64,000 bases of DNA from Oxalobacteraceae bacterium (lineage in GTDB: Bacteria > Pseudomonadota > Gammaproteobacteria > Burkholderiales > Burkholderiaceae_D): the NCBI GenBank assembly GCA_027485795.1, contig JAIXQK010000182.1, forward strand, positions 28,481-92,480, given 5' to 3'. The translations under genes were made by a program, and so were the position numbers. Positions 39,456 through 48,354 of this stretch are shown in pieces; the first letter of the stretch is position 1, and each line of letters begins with the position of its first letter. Below the pieces are notes generated by a model. The model made no database searches and was not told where the DNA came from. It saw only the letters and a list, made by a program, of their open reading frames with translations.

Positions 39456-39659
39456 TTAGGCGACGACGACGCGCCGGACCTCGGTGAACTGGCCATCTTC
39501 GACATGTGCGCGTACCAGCGTTTTTGCAAACTCATTGCATTTGCCGCAGCAGCTGCCCACGTTGAGTTGCTGTCGAATGTCTTCCATGGATTTGGCACCG
39601 GCATCAAGTGCTCGACGAATCGCTTTGTCGGAGACGTTATGGCATACGCAAACGATCAT
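39456..39659 (-). CDS. bfd: Bacterioferritin-associated ferredoxin
   Basis: Small [2Fe-2S] protein, 67 residues, that docks on bacterioferritin and passes electrons to release ferrous iron under iron starvation. Cluster cysteines at 4, 6, 38 and 41 (CVC, then SCCGKC) match the E. coli ligands exactly. A Fur-box-like sequence about 70 bases upstream fits induction under low iron, opposite in timing to bfr, from which it is separated by 247 bp. Confidence 0.95.
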   Translation of the reverse strand: MIVCVCHNVSDKAIRRALDAGAKSMEDIRQQLNVGSCCGKCNEFAKTLVRAHVEDGQFTEVRRVVVA

Positions 39660-39728
39660 GGTGACGCCCCTCCAGTCTGGGCTCGCCGCTGTCCGAGTGA
39701 GTGTCGGTAGGGCAGAGCTGATAAATTC

Positions 39729-39750
39729 AAATGAGAACGATTCGTGTTTA
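39729..39750 (-). promoter_or_regulatory. Probable Fur box upstream of bfd
   Basis: AAATGAGAACGATTCGTGTTTA. The left half agrees with AATGATAATGATT at 11 of 13 positions. Position ahead of bfd, a classic Fur-repressed gene, supports it. (Sequence given in two halves elsewhere would be AATGAGAACG and ATTCGTG.). Confidence 0.55.
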
Positions 39751-39856
39751 GATTATTCGCGAATCATCGCTGGAGCGCAAGTTCTTTTTGGTGGTGAGAT
39801 GGGGGGGGCGCGGGGAAGGCGCGCTGGCGCGGGTGTTTGCCGGCGCTGCGGGGTGC

Positions 39857-40960
39857 TCAGGCGGCCTCGGCCCGCTCGATAATGCCGCCACCGAGGCAGA
39901 CGTCGCCGTCATACAGGACGGCAGACTGACCGGGTGTCACCGCCCACTGGGCTTGTTCAAATTGCAATTTTGCTTCTGCGCTTCCGACGCCCAGTAGCGC
40001 ACAGGCCACATCCGTCTGCCGGTAGCGGGTCTTGGCCAGCAAGGGGCCATCGGCCGGCGGCGCGCCGGCGACCCAGCTCATTTGGCCTGCGACCAGAGCA
40101 GTCGATAAGAGCCAAGGGTGGTCGTGACCTTGCACCACATACAAGGTGTTTGTTTCAATGTCTTTGCGGGCGACATACCAGGCTGCGTGGTTGCCATCTT
40201 CATCGCGATGCGCGCGCTGTCCCCCTAAGCCGATGCCTTTGCGCTGTCCGAGGGTGTAGAAAGACAAGCCGACATGCTCACCGACGATATCGCCTTCAGG
40301 CGTTCGCATTGGGCCTGGCTTGAATGAAAGATATCGGTTGAGAAATTCACGAAATGGTCGTTCACCGATAAAGCAAATGCCAGTAGAGTCTTTTTTGCGG
40401 GCATTCGGAAGCTGGAGCTCATCCGCGATTTTGCGTATCTGCGACTTGTGCAGCTCGCCGAGCGGAAACAGCGTGCGCGATAGTTGTGACTGGGTTAGCC
40501 GATGCAGGAAGTAGCTCTGATCCTTGCTCGCGTCCACCGCTTTCAGCAACTCATGCTGGCCGTCTCGCTCGCGTACCCGGGCGTAATGGCCGGTGGCGAT
40601 ATGGTCCGCACCCAGTTGAAGCGCGTGATCTAAAAAGGCTTTGAATTTGATCTCGGCATTGCACAACACATCAGGATTGGGTGTGCGCCCTGCCTGATAC
40701 TCGCGCAGAAACTCCGCAAAGACGCGATCCTTGTACTCGCTGGCGAAGTTGACCGCTTCAATGTCGACGCCAACAATATCTGCAACGCTGACGGCATCGA
40801 GCCAGTCCTGGCGTGTCGAACAGTACTCGTCATCATCATCGTCCTCCCAGTTTTTCATGAATAGGCCGATCACTTCATAGCCTTGCTGTTTCAGCAGCCA
40901 TGCAGCGACAGAGGAGTCGACCCCCCCGGACATGCCAAGAACAACGCGGGCTTTAGTCAT
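39857..40960 (-). CDS. mnmA: tRNA-specific 2-thiouridylase
   Basis: Adds sulfur to U34 of the wobble position in tRNAs for Lys, Glu and Gln. The 367-residue protein has the PP-loop [15 protein letters not shown] near 9-23, [14 protein letters not shown], and the two catalytic cysteines in [13 protein letters not shown] and [12 protein letters not shown]. The start at 40960 overlaps the nudJ stop (ATGACTAA), so the pair is coupled. A G-rich homopolymer in the PP-loop codons and a G8 tract about 50 bp past the stop are the only oddities. Confidence 0.97.
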   Translation of the reverse strand: MTKARVVLGMSGGVDSSVAAWLLKQQGYEVIGLFMKNWEDDDDDEYCSTRQDWLDAVSVADIVGVDIEAVNFASEYKDRVFAEFLREYQAGRTPNPDVLCNAEIKFKAFLDHALQLGADHIATGHYARVRERDGQHELLKAVDASKDQSYFLHRLTQSQLSRTLFPLGELHKSQIRKIADELQLPNARKKDSTGICFIGERPFREFLNRYLSFKPGPMRTPEGDIVGEHVGLSFYTLGQRKGIGLGGQRAHRDEDGNHAAWYVARKDIETNTLYVVQGHDHPWLLSTALVAGQMSWVAGAPPADGPLLAKTRYRQTDVACALLGVGSAEAKLQFEQAQWAVTPGQSAVLYDGDVCLGGGIIERAEAA

Positions 40961-41438
40961 CAGCGGGGAGGTGAATACTGGGGTGGGTATAGAGAATCGA
41001 CAGTGGGAAGCGCTGTCCGGCAAGGTAGTCTTCGACGCATTGCAACACCAGCGGACTTCGGTGTCGGTCCTGAGTTGCCCTGATTTCCTGATGCGACATC
41101 CACACGATACGCAGAATGCCTTCATCTAACGGGCGCTGATGGGCATTGCCGAGGGCACCCGTGAAGGCAAAGCGCACATGAGTAACATCTTCATTCATCC
41201 GACTCGATTGGTAGCGTGACAGGTACACGCCCACCAGCGAGTCGGGAATAAATTCATGCGCGGTTTCTTCGAGCGCCTCGCGCGCCGCCGCCGCTATCAA
41301 GGATTCACCCGGATCGAGATGGCCGGCGGGTTGGTTGAGTTTGATTCCCTCCGCAGTCTGCTCTTCGACCAGCAGAAAGCGCTGATCACGCTCGATGATG
41401 GCAGCGACAGTGACCGAGGGTTTCCAAATTGATGACAT
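40953..41438 (-). CDS. nudJ: Nudix hydrolase, NudJ-like phosphatase
   Basis: Nudix-fold pyrophosphatase/phosphatase of 161 residues; E. coli NudJ hydrolyses thiamine pyrophosphate and nucleoside di- and triphosphates. The Nudix box is [20 protein letters not shown] at about 38-57, with Ala where the last Gly of the box usually stands. The C-terminal RSPLV, then GQRFPL motif matches NudJ. The start at 41438 follows AAGGGCGA. nudJ-mnmA is also the E. coli order. Confidence 0.9.
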   Translation of the reverse strand: MSSIWKPSVTVAAIIERDQRFLLVEEQTAEGIKLNQPAGHLDPGESLIAAAAREALEETAHEFIPDSLVGVYLSRYQSSRMNEDVTHVRFAFTGALGNAHQRPLDEGILRIVWMSHQEIRATQDRHRSPLVLQCVEDYLAGQRFPLSILYTHPSIHLPADD

Positions 41439-41709
41439 ATCGCCCTTAAAAAACAACATTCTACTGTTTTGCGTGAGACAGGCCGGAGCCGGATCGCGGC
41501 AAATTGCTGCAAATATGCGGAAAAATTGGTGCGTTGCGAAGAATCGAGATAAATAGTATCTTTGCCCCTTTTTTCGGCGAAGCAACCCGGGCCTATCCAT
41601 TCGTCAGCCTCGCCTTTCCTTACCAAAGTCCTAACGTGCGGATGTCGCACCGGCGCCAATGCTTTTTTGCTGGCGTCTGGCCTCATTCATTTTCAATGTG
41701 GAGAACACC

Positions 41710-42825
41710 ATGAGAATCGGCATTCCAGCCGAGACCCGTCAGGGCGAAACGCGAGTTGCCGCCACGCCGGAAACGATCAAGAAATTGATCGCTGCCGGAC
41801 ACAAGGTCACCGTTCAATCCGGTGCTGGCGTTGCTGCCAGCCTGCCCGATGATGCGTTCGCGGCCGTTGGTGCAGACATTGGCTCTGCCGCAGATGCTTT
41901 CGGCTGCGATATCGTGTTGAAAGTTCGTGCGCCGTCCGCCGATGAGCGCGCTTTAATGAAATCAGGCACTGCACTTGTTGGCATGCTGAACCCGTTCGAT
42001 GCCGAAGGTATTGCGGGCATGGCTTCGGCAGGCTTGTCGGCCTTCGCGTTGGAGGCGGTACCTCGCATTACTCGCGCGCAGTCAATGGACGTGCTGTCCT
42101 CGCAAGCCAACATCGCTGGCTACAAAGCTGTGCTGATGACTGCCAATATGTATCAGCGCTTCTTCCCCATGCTGATGACCGCAGCAGGTACGGTCAAAGC
42201 GGCTCGAGTATTGATCATGGGTGTTGGCGTCGCTGGTTTGCAAGCGATTGCAACTGCCAAGCGTCTTGGTGCTGTTATTGAAGCATCCGATGTGCGCCCA
42301 CCGGTCAAAGAGCAAGTGGAATCGCTTGGCGCGAAATTCATCGACGTGCCCTACGAAACGGACGAAGAACGCGAGATCGCCCAAGGTGTCGGCGGCTACG
42401 CGCGTCCGATGCCAGAGGCATGGATGAAGCGTCAAGCAGCCTTGGTGCATGAGCGCGCAAAGTTAGCCGACATCATCATTACGACGGCATTGATCCCGGG
42501 GCGCAAAGCGCCGGTGTTGATTGGCGAAGACACCATCAAAGCAATGAAGCCGGGCTCGGTCATTCTTGATATGGCGGTAGAGCAGGGTGGTAATTGCGAG
42601 CTTTCGGAACTGGGCAAGACGGTGGTCAAGCACGGTGTTCACATCATCGGCGAGGCAAATCTTCCCGCATTGTGTGCTGCAGATGCTTCCGCACTGTACT
42701 CACGAAATGTGCTCGATTTTCTGAAGCTGATTTTTGACAAAGACGCAAACCTGACCATCGATCAGGCTGATGAGATCATTGCTGCCACCTTGGTTTGCCA
42801 TGGTGGTGCGGTGCTTCGCAAGTAA
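41710..42825 (+). CDS. pntAA: NAD(P) transhydrogenase subunit alpha, part 1
   Basis: NAD(H)-binding domain I of the proton-pumping transhydrogenase, which reduces NADP+ with NADH using the proton gradient. 371 residues: MRIGIPAETRQGETRVA at the start, the SQANIAGYKAVL region, the Rossmann motif MGVGVAGLQAIATAKRLG near 172, and IITTALIPGRKAP near 260. This is the soluble half only; the membrane part is the separate gene at 43224, as in Rhodospirillum rubrum. The start at 41710 follows GTGGAG. panD lies between the two halves. Confidence 0.95.
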   Translation: MRIGIPAETRQGETRVAATPETIKKLIAAGHKVTVQSGAGVAASLPDDAFAAVGADIGSAADAFGCDIVLKVRAPSADERALMKSGTALVGMLNPFDAEGIAGMASAGLSAFALEAVPRITRAQSMDVLSSQANIAGYKAVLMTANMYQRFFPMLMTAAGTVKAARVLIMGVGVAGLQAIATAKRLGAVIEASDVRPPVKEQVESLGAKFIDVPYETDEEREIAQGVGGYARPMPEAWMKRQAALVHERAKLADIIITTALIPGRKAPVLIGEDTIKAMKPGSVILDMAVEQGGNCELSELGKTVVKHGVHIIGEANLPALCAADASALYSRNVLDFLKLIFDKDANLTIDQADEIIAATLVCHGGAVLRK

Positions 42826-42843
42826 TGACGGCGGCATACGGCG

Positions 42844-43203
42844 ATGGAAAGAATCATGCTGCGCGCGAAGATTCATCGCGCCACAGTAACAGAGTGTGTT
42901 TTGGATTACGAAGGCTCGTGTGGGATCGATGAAGATCTGCTCGACGCTGCTGACATTCGAGAATTCGAGAAGATCGATTTGTACAACGTTAGCAATGGCG
43001 AGCGATTCTCCACTTACGCAATTAAAGGGAAGCGCAGCAGTGGTGAGATCTCCCTCAATGGTGCGGCAGCGCGGCTAGCGCAACGTGGTGATTTGCTGAT
43101 TATTTGCACCTACGCGCCTATGAGCGAAGCAATGGTTGTGGATCACCACCCCAAAATCGTGTTCGTAGATGGCAGTAACCGTGTCTCCGGAATAAAAAAG
43201 TAA
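42844..43203 (+). CDS. panD: Aspartate 1-decarboxylase (pyruvoyl enzyme precursor)
   Basis: Makes beta-alanine from L-aspartate for pantothenate and CoA. The 119-residue precursor cleaves itself at Gly24-Ser25 (YEGSC) to create the pyruvoyl group. Starting at 42844 puts Lys9 and Ser25 at the E. coli numbers and keeps the usual M-x-R-x-M-L opening, so this start is chosen over ATG 42856. Arg and Tyr of RFSTYAIKG and NGAAARLA are conserved. It sits inside the transhydrogenase operon, 18 bp after pntAA and 20 bp before pntAB. Confidence 0.95.
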   Translation: MERIMLRAKIHRATVTECVLDYEGSCGIDEDLLDAADIREFEKIDLYNVSNGERFSTYAIKGKRSSGEISLNGAAARLAQRGDLLIICTYAPMSEAMVVDHHPKIVFVDGSNRVSGIKK

Positions 43204-43223
43204 AGCTACCAGTAGAGGACATC

Positions 43224-43538
43224 ATGGAAGTTAGCTACACCATTACCAACCTCATCATTTTCGTCTTGGCGATTTACGTGGGGTACCACGTCGTCTGGAC
43301 GGTGACGCCAGCATTGCACACGCCGCTGATGGCCGTGACGAATGCGGTGTCAGCCATCATTATTGTGGGTGCCATGCTTGCCGCAGCGCTGACTACCGGC
43401 CCGGTTGGGCAGTTCATGGGAACGTTGGCGGTTGCGCTCGCAGCAGTGAACGTATTTGGTGGTTTCTTGGTGACGCAGCGGATGCTGGAAATGTTCAAGA
43501 AAAAACAGCCCAAGGCGCAGAACAAGGAAGGGGCGTAA
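43224..43538 (+). CDS. pntAB: NAD(P) transhydrogenase subunit alpha, part 2
   Basis: Membrane half of the alpha subunit, 104 residues with about three helices. It begins with YTITNLIIFVLAIYVGYHVVW and includes the proton-channel helix TGPVGQFMGTLAVALAAVNVFGGF (quoted from two adjoining parts: TGPVGQFMGTLA and VNVFGGFLVTQRML). It corresponds to the C-terminal membrane segment of E. coli PntA. Ends 4 bp before pntB. Confidence 0.94.
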   Translation: MEVSYTITNLIIFVLAIYVGYHVVWTVTPALHTPLMAVTNAVSAIIIVGAMLAAALTTGPVGQFMGTLAVALAAVNVFGGFLVTQRMLEMFKKKQPKAQNKEGA

Positions 43539-43542
43539 TTCC

Positions 43543-44988
43543 ATGAGCATGAATCTTGTCACTCTGTTGTATTTGATCGCCTCGATCTGTTTCATCCAGG
43601 CGCTGAAGGGTTTGTCGCATCCGGCTACAGCAAGACGCGGCAACGCGTTTGGTATGACCGGCATGGCGATTGCCGCGTTAACGACGGTGGCCCTGATCAT
43701 GAAGCTGCAAGCCGAGGCGACTGCGCCTGGTAGTGGCTTTAGCTTGCTGCTCGGCGGATTGGTGATTGGCGGCGGGATTGGTGCTGTGCTCGCCAAGCGG
43801 GTTGAAATGACCAAGATGCCCGAGCTGGTTGCGGCCATGCACTCCTTGATCGGTATGGCGGCAGTATGTATCGCCGTCGCTGCAGTTTCCGAGCCGAAGG
43901 CTTTCGGTATTGTTGCCAGCACCACTGACCCTATCCCGTTTGGTAACCGGCTTGAGCTGTTTATCGGAACCTTTGTTGGTGCAATTACATTCTCAGGTTC
44001 GGTCATTGCGTTCGGCAAGCTTGCAGGTAATTTCAAGTTCCGACTGTTCCAGGGTGCGCCGGTGGTATTTCCTGGTCAGCACCTGATCAACCTGCTGATG
44101 GCGGTTGTGATGGTCGGCGCTGGGCTGATGTTCGTTGTGGCCGATGGTGCCGAGCCTGCGTGGGTACCTTTCCTGGTGATGACGGCGATTGCCTTCGTGC
44201 TCGGTGTGATGATCATCATCCCGATCGGCGGTGCCGATATGCCGGTGGTGGTGTCGATGTTGAACAGCTACTCTGGCTGGGCTGCAGCAGGCATTGGCTT
44301 CTCACTGAATAACTCGATGCTGATTATTGCGGGTTCATTGGTGGGCTCATCTGGTGCGATTCTGTCGTACATCATGTGTAAGGCGATGAATCGCTCGTTC
44401 TTCAGCGTGATTCTTGGTGGCTTCGGTGGCGAGGCATCTGCAGTTGGCCCGGGCGGTCAGCAACAACGGAATGTGAAGGCGGGCTCGGCGGATGATGCAG
44501 CCTTCATCATGACGCATGCCGAGACGGTGATTATTGTTCCGGGTTATGGCTTGGCAGTGGCGCGCGCACAGCATGCGCTGAAAGAACTGACCGATCAGCT
44601 GACCGACAAAGGTGTGACCGTGAAATACGCGATCCACCCGGTGGCTGGACGTATGCCAGGCCACATGAATGTGTTGCTGGCCGAGGCTGAAGTGCCCTAC
44701 GACCAAGTATTCGAGATGGAAGACATCAACAGCGAATTCGGTCAGGCCGATGTGGTACTGGTGCTGGGGGCGAATGATGTGGTGAACCCGGCCGCCAAAG
44801 ATCCCAACTCGCCGATCGCGGGCATGCCGATTCTCGAGGCATACAAGGCGAAGACTATTATTGTGAACAAGCGTTCGATGGCGTCAGGTTACGCTGGCTT
44901 GGATAATGAATTGTTCTATCTCGACAAGACCATGATGGTGTTTGGTGACGCTAAAAAGGTCATCGAAGATATGGTCAAAGCCATCTAA
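43543..44988 (+). CDS. pntB: NAD(P) transhydrogenase subunit beta
   Basis: Beta subunit, 481 residues: an N-terminal membrane part with about nine helices and a C-terminal NADP(H)-binding domain III. Domain III has VIIVPGYGLAVARAQHA near 325, YAIHPVAGRMPGHMNVLLAE near 366, and VLVLGANDVVNPAAKDPNS near 402. With pntAA and pntAB it forms the complete NADPH-generating pump. 15 bp after its stop comes a type B palindromic element and then an AT-rich hairpin. Confidence 0.97.
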   Translation: MSMNLVTLLYLIASICFIQALKGLSHPATARRGNAFGMTGMAIAALTTVALIMKLQAEATAPGSGFSLLLGGLVIGGGIGAVLAKRVEMTKMPELVAAMHSLIGMAAVCIAVAAVSEPKAFGIVASTTDPIPFGNRLELFIGTFVGAITFSGSVIAFGKLAGNFKFRLFQGAPVVFPGQHLINLLMAVVMVGAGLMFVVADGAEPAWVPFLVMTAIAFVLGVMIIIPIGGADMPVVVSMLNSYSGWAAAGIGFSLNNSMLIIAGSLVGSSGAILSYIMCKAMNRSFFSVILGGFGGEASAVGPGGQQQRNVKAGSADDAAFIMTHAETVIIVPGYGLAVARAQHALKELTDQLTDKGVTVKYAIHPVAGRMPGHMNVLLAEAEVPYDQVFEMEDINSEFGQADVVLVLGANDVVNPAAKDPNSPIAGMPILEAYKAKTIIVNKRSMASGYAGLDNELFYLDKTMMVFGDAKKVIEDMVKAI

Positions 44989-45003
44989 AGCCTCTCACAC
45001 AAT

Positions 45004-45075
45004 GTCGCTGGCATTGTTGGGGGCGTCTCGCCGTACGTTAAGTACTGTCTTCGACGCCGCCGCTTAGCCAGCGCC
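45004..45075 (+). repeat. Palindromic 3'-end element, type B single copy
   Basis: 72 bp, the same length as the palindromic part of the 92-bp units behind secF, with arms GTCGCTGGC and GCCAGCGCC and the core CCGTACGTTAAGTACTGTCT. It lies 15 bp after the pntB stop in the same orientation. A decayed piece (CCTGGCGTTGTGATTGG) occurs at about 45123-45140. Confidence 0.85.
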
Positions 45076-45085
45076 CTCGTTGCTC

Positions 45086-45120
45086 ATTTTGTTAAAAGCT
45101 TTGATGGCTTTTGACAAAAT
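45086..45120. terminator. AT-rich hairpin between convergent pntB and ubiH
   Basis: ATTTTGTTAAAAGC (45086-45099) and GCTTTTGACAAAAT (45107-45120) form a 14-bp stem with a single G-T wobble and a 7-base loop. The long stem between two gene ends suggests a terminator or transcript-end stabiliser; the T-run after it is short. Confidence 0.5.
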
Positions 45121-45169
45121 TTCCCTGGCGTTGTGATTGGCCCTTGTAGTGCGTCATCGGGTGATGGCT

Positions 45170-46306
45170 TTATCGCCAACCGTACATCATCTGCTCCGCC
45201 AGCAAGCGTTTCGCAGGCGGCACGAAATCCAGCGCGCCCAAGGATAGTCCCAGCAGTCGCTGTGAGACTGATCCATCTGAATCATTCGCAAACACACGCG
45301 CCATCAGATCGGTGATCCGTACCGTAGTGGATCTATCGCCTTGGCGCTGCCGCTCGAATGCGGTAAGCGTGTCCGCCGATAGGTCGCGAGCCAACATCTT
45401 TGATAGTACTGCCGCATCGCGCAGGCCCAGATTCAATCCTTGGCCCGCGACTGGATGTAAAGTTTGTGCGGCATTTCCGATCGCCACGGTACGCGCTGTG
45501 GTGTGTGGCGCGGCGTTCAGCCCTAAGGGGTAATGATGGCGCGGCCCGATGCGGGTGAATGTGCCTACTCGCTGACCAAATACGCGCTGTAGTTCAGCCA
45601 GAAAATCATTATCATCCAGCGCCAACAGCCGCTTGGAAGTGATCGGGCTCACGCACCACACCATGGCGTAGCCATCGGTTTGCGGCAGTAGTGCGAGCGG
45701 CCCTTCAGAGGTAAAGCGCTCGTAAGCTCTACCTGCGGAGGGCGCGGTGGCATGGATGGTCGAGGTAATCGCCACCTGTGTGTAATCGCGGTATTGGGTT
45801 TTGGCGCTTTGCTCGCTGAATACACCACCCTCTGAATGCACCACCACCGAGGCGGATACTTCGATGTCATCCGACAAAGTGAGTACGGCACAGTCATCTC
45901 TTGGCTGCAGCCTGATGACTGTCGCAGGTCGAATTGAATGTAGACCTATCGCCATACAGGCATTGAGCGCATGCACCAGATCGCCATAGCGACACACATA
46001 ACCGAGTGCCGGTAGCTTGTAGTCTTCGCTTTCAATCAGCGTGCGACCAAAGCTTCCTCGACGCGAGACATGAATTTGCGTAATTGGTGTCGCAACCGTG
46101 GGCCATGCGGATATCTTCGAGAGCAGTTCGTGGCTGCCGTAGGACAAAGCAATCGATCGCGGATCGGCCGCTGCCAGCGTAAGCGGTTTCGCATCCAGTA
46201 GCGCAATCTTGTTGGGGTCGATGCCTTGCGCGACCAGCATGGCAGCGAGCGACAGACCGACCGGTCCACCCCCCACGATCGCGATATCGACCCTTGTAGG
46301 CATCAT
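45170..46306 (-). CDS. ubiH: Ubiquinone flavoprotein hydroxylase UbiH-type
   Basis: FAD monooxygenase of 378 residues that hydroxylates the ring during ubiquinone synthesis. FAD motif VDIAIVGGGPVGLSLAAML at 6-24; the second FAD region GNAAQTLHPVAGQGLNLGLR near 278-297 is the UbiH/UbiF signature. Order pepP-ubiH matches E. coli, which favours UbiH, although UbiF/UbiL relatives look much alike. Its start overlaps the pepP stop region (46306). Confidence 0.87.
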   Translation of the reverse strand: MMPTRVDIAIVGGGPVGLSLAAMLVAQGIDPNKIALLDAKPLTLAAADPRSIALSYGSHELLSKISAWPTVATPITQIHVSRRGSFGRTLIESEDYKLPALGYVCRYGDLVHALNACMAIGLHSIRPATVIRLQPRDDCAVLTLSDDIEVSASVVVHSEGGVFSEQSAKTQYRDYTQVAITSTIHATAPSAGRAYERFTSEGPLALLPQTDGYAMVWCVSPITSKRLLALDDNDFLAELQRVFGQRVGTFTRIGPRHHYPLGLNAAPHTTARTVAIGNAAQTLHPVAGQGLNLGLRDAAVLSKMLARDLSADTLTAFERQRQGDRSTTVRITDLMARVFANDSDGSVSQRLLGLSLGALDFVPPAKRLLAEQMMYGWR

Positions 46307-47643
46307 CAGCCTCGCATCAGCACTTCAATGTCGGCGACGCTTTTCGGGGCCTTGTGCGTCAAGATGTGGCATCCATCCGCCGTGATGAGTGCATCGTCTT
46401 CAATACGAATGCCGATATTCCAGAACGCTTCGGGCACGCCCTCAGCAGGGCGAACATAAATCCCCGGCTCGATGGTCAGCACCATGCCGGGAACTAGGGT
46501 GCGCGATGGTTTTTCAGTGGCAGATACAGCAGGGTCTCGATAATCGCCGACATCATGCACATCCATGCCCAGCCAGTGGCCCGTGCGATGCATGTAAAAC
46601 TGTCGGTAGCTATCGTTCGCGATCACGTCATCCAACGTGCCGACTTTATCCTGATTGAGAAGCCCGGTGTCGAGCATGCCTTGTGCCAGAACACGAACAG
46701 CGGCTTCATGTCCATCGATGAAGCGTTTACCCGGGCCGGTGGCCTTGATCGCAGCGTGTTGTGCTTCCAGTACGATCTCATACAGTGCTTTTTGAGGGCC
46801 GCTGAATTTACCGTTGGCAGGAAAAGTACGGGTGATGTCGGATGCATAGCTATCGAGTTCGCAGCCGGCATCAATCAATACCAGATCACCGTCACGTAAC
46901 TCGGTATCACCAGCACGGTAGTGAAGCACACAAGCGTTGGCACCGGTCGCCACGATCGAGCCGTAGGCGGGGAACTGGGAGCCGTTGCGGCGAAATTCGT
47001 GCAGTAGCTCGGCTTCGAGATGGTATTCACGTAGACCTGGCTTGGCACACCGCATCGCGCGTGCATGCGCCTCTGCAGCGATATCTGCAGCGCGTTGCAT
47101 GGTCGCGATCTCGTGATCGTCTTTCACGAGCCGCATCTCGTTGAGAATAGCGCGGATATCAAAGGCGGCGCTTGGTGCGCTGACGCCAGCACGTACCTGT
47201 GCACGAACTGTATTCAGCCAGCGTTGTATTTGCTCATCCAGCTTGGCCTGGCTGCCCAGTGCGTAAAACAGTGCGGGTGCATTGGCCATCAGCTTGGGTA
47301 GCTCCGCATCAATGCTATCGATCGTGAAACAGGCATCAAGGCCAAAAGCTTCCTTGGCACCGGCGGGGCCGTAGCGATAGCCATCCCATATCTCGCGCTC
47401 TTCGCTTTTGTCGCGACAAAACAGAATAGACCGGTCTTGTTCACCGGCGATCAACACTAGCGCGGCTTCAGGCTCAGGGAAGCCGGTCAGGTAATAGAAG
47501 TAGCTGTCGTGGCGGTACGGATAGTCTGCGTCGGCATTACGCATGACTTCGGGTGCAGTCGGGATGATCGCCACGCCACCGCCTTGCGCACGCATAGTTT
47601 CGATCAGTGCAGCGCGCCGATGTGCAAAGGTCGTGATGTTCAT
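46306..47643 (-). CDS. pepP: Xaa-Pro aminopeptidase P
   Basis: Cytoplasmic metallopeptidase of 445 residues that removes N-terminal residues before proline. The N-terminal creatinase-like domain is followed by a pita-bread catalytic domain with the metal ligands in LIDAGCELDSYASDITRTF (Asp, Asp), HRTGHWLGMDVHDVG (His), TIEPGIYV (Glu) and GIRIEDDALIT (Glu). All five are present. It overlaps murU by 4 bp upstream and ubiH downstream, forming a tight minus-strand run amgK-murU-pepP-ubiH. Confidence 0.95.
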   Translation of the reverse strand: MNITTFAHRRAALIETMRAQGGGVAIIPTAPEVMRNADADYPYRHDSYFYYLTGFPEPEAALVLIAGEQDRSILFCRDKSEEREIWDGYRYGPAGAKEAFGLDACFTIDSIDAELPKLMANAPALFYALGSQAKLDEQIQRWLNTVRAQVRAGVSAPSAAFDIRAILNEMRLVKDDHEIATMQRAADIAAEAHARAMRCAKPGLREYHLEAELLHEFRRNGSQFPAYGSIVATGANACVLHYRAGDTELRDGDLVLIDAGCELDSYASDITRTFPANGKFSGPQKALYEIVLEAQHAAIKATGPGKRFIDGHEAAVRVLAQGMLDTGLLNQDKVGTLDDVIANDSYRQFYMHRTGHWLGMDVHDVGDYRDPAVSATEKPSRTLVPGMVLTIEPGIYVRPAEGVPEAFWNIGIRIEDDALITADGCHILTHKAPKSVADIEVLMRG

Positions 47644-48353
47644 GATCCGGTTCTCAAGGGTGCATTTAATTGTTCGAGACGCTCTATCGTGCCGACATCG
47701 GTCCAGTCGCCGCGGTAGACCTCACCCCCGATTTTGCCCTTGTCGGCGAATTCGCGCAGGATCGGGGCGAGTTTTGCACTTTCGCCCGCTGCCACGGTGT
47801 CAAACAGTTCCGGGCGATAGACGCCAATGCCGGAGAAGGTATAGCGTGGCTCGCCGTGATTGCTGATAGAGAAGTTCGCCAAAGCAAAATCTCCTTCCGG
47901 ATGATGCGCAGGATTCTTCACCAAATAGAGCCACGCCAAGTCACGCTCGCCCACTGGGTAAGGCTTGCCCCACGGATCGGATTCCTCGAGCACATCTTTC
48001 ACCTTGCTAAAATCGAAATGCGGACAATAGATATCGCCCGCGACTGCAAGGAAGGGCGAATCGCCAAGTAGATGGCGCGCCTTGGCAATACCCCCTGCGG
48101 TTTCCAGCGCGGTTCCCTCGGCGGAGTAAACCAGTGTTGCCCCGTATCGACTGCCATCACCCAGCGTCTCTTCAATCATATGACCAAGGTGTGCGTGATT
48201 AATCACGATCTCGGTCAGGCCGGCTCGAACCAGGTTCAGGATATGCCAGACAATTAGCGGCCGACCACGCACGGTCAGCAAGGGCTTGGGACAGGTGTCG
48301 GTCAGCGGCCGCATACGCTCACCACGACCTGCAGCGAAGATCATGGCCTTCAT
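47640..48353 (-). CDS. murU: N-acetylmuramate 1-phosphate uridylyltransferase
   Basis: Nucleotidyltransferase of 237 residues that makes UDP-MurNAc from MurNAc 1-phosphate in the peptidoglycan-recycling shortcut known from Pseudomonas. The start has the NTP-transferase signature MIFAAGRGERMRPLTDTCPK; VAGDIYCPHFD near 105 supplies the metal-binding Asp. The ATG at 48353 is 1 base after the amgK stop, so kinase and transferase are coupled, which supports this function over a generic sugar nucleotidyltransferase. Confidence 0.9.
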   Translation of the reverse strand: MKAMIFAAGRGERMRPLTDTCPKPLLTVRGRPLIVWHILNLVRAGLTEIVINHAHLGHMIEETLGDGSRYGATLVYSAEGTALETAGGIAKARHLLGDSPFLAVAGDIYCPHFDFSKVKDVLEESDPWGKPYPVGERDLAWLYLVKNPAHHPEGDFALANFSISNHGEPRYTFSGIGVYRPELFDTVAAGESAKLAPILREFADKGKIGGEVYRGDWTDVGTIERLEQLNAPLRTGS

Positions 48354-48354
48354 A

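Noticed and set aside
39780..39856. Phase-variable gene linked to the G8 tract near 39797
   Set aside because: The tract lies between the mnmA and bfd genes and not inside a credible reading frame.
42826..42860. Start of panD at ATG 42856
   Set aside because: The earlier ATG at 42844 restores E. coli numbering of Lys9 and Ser25 and the conserved opening residues.
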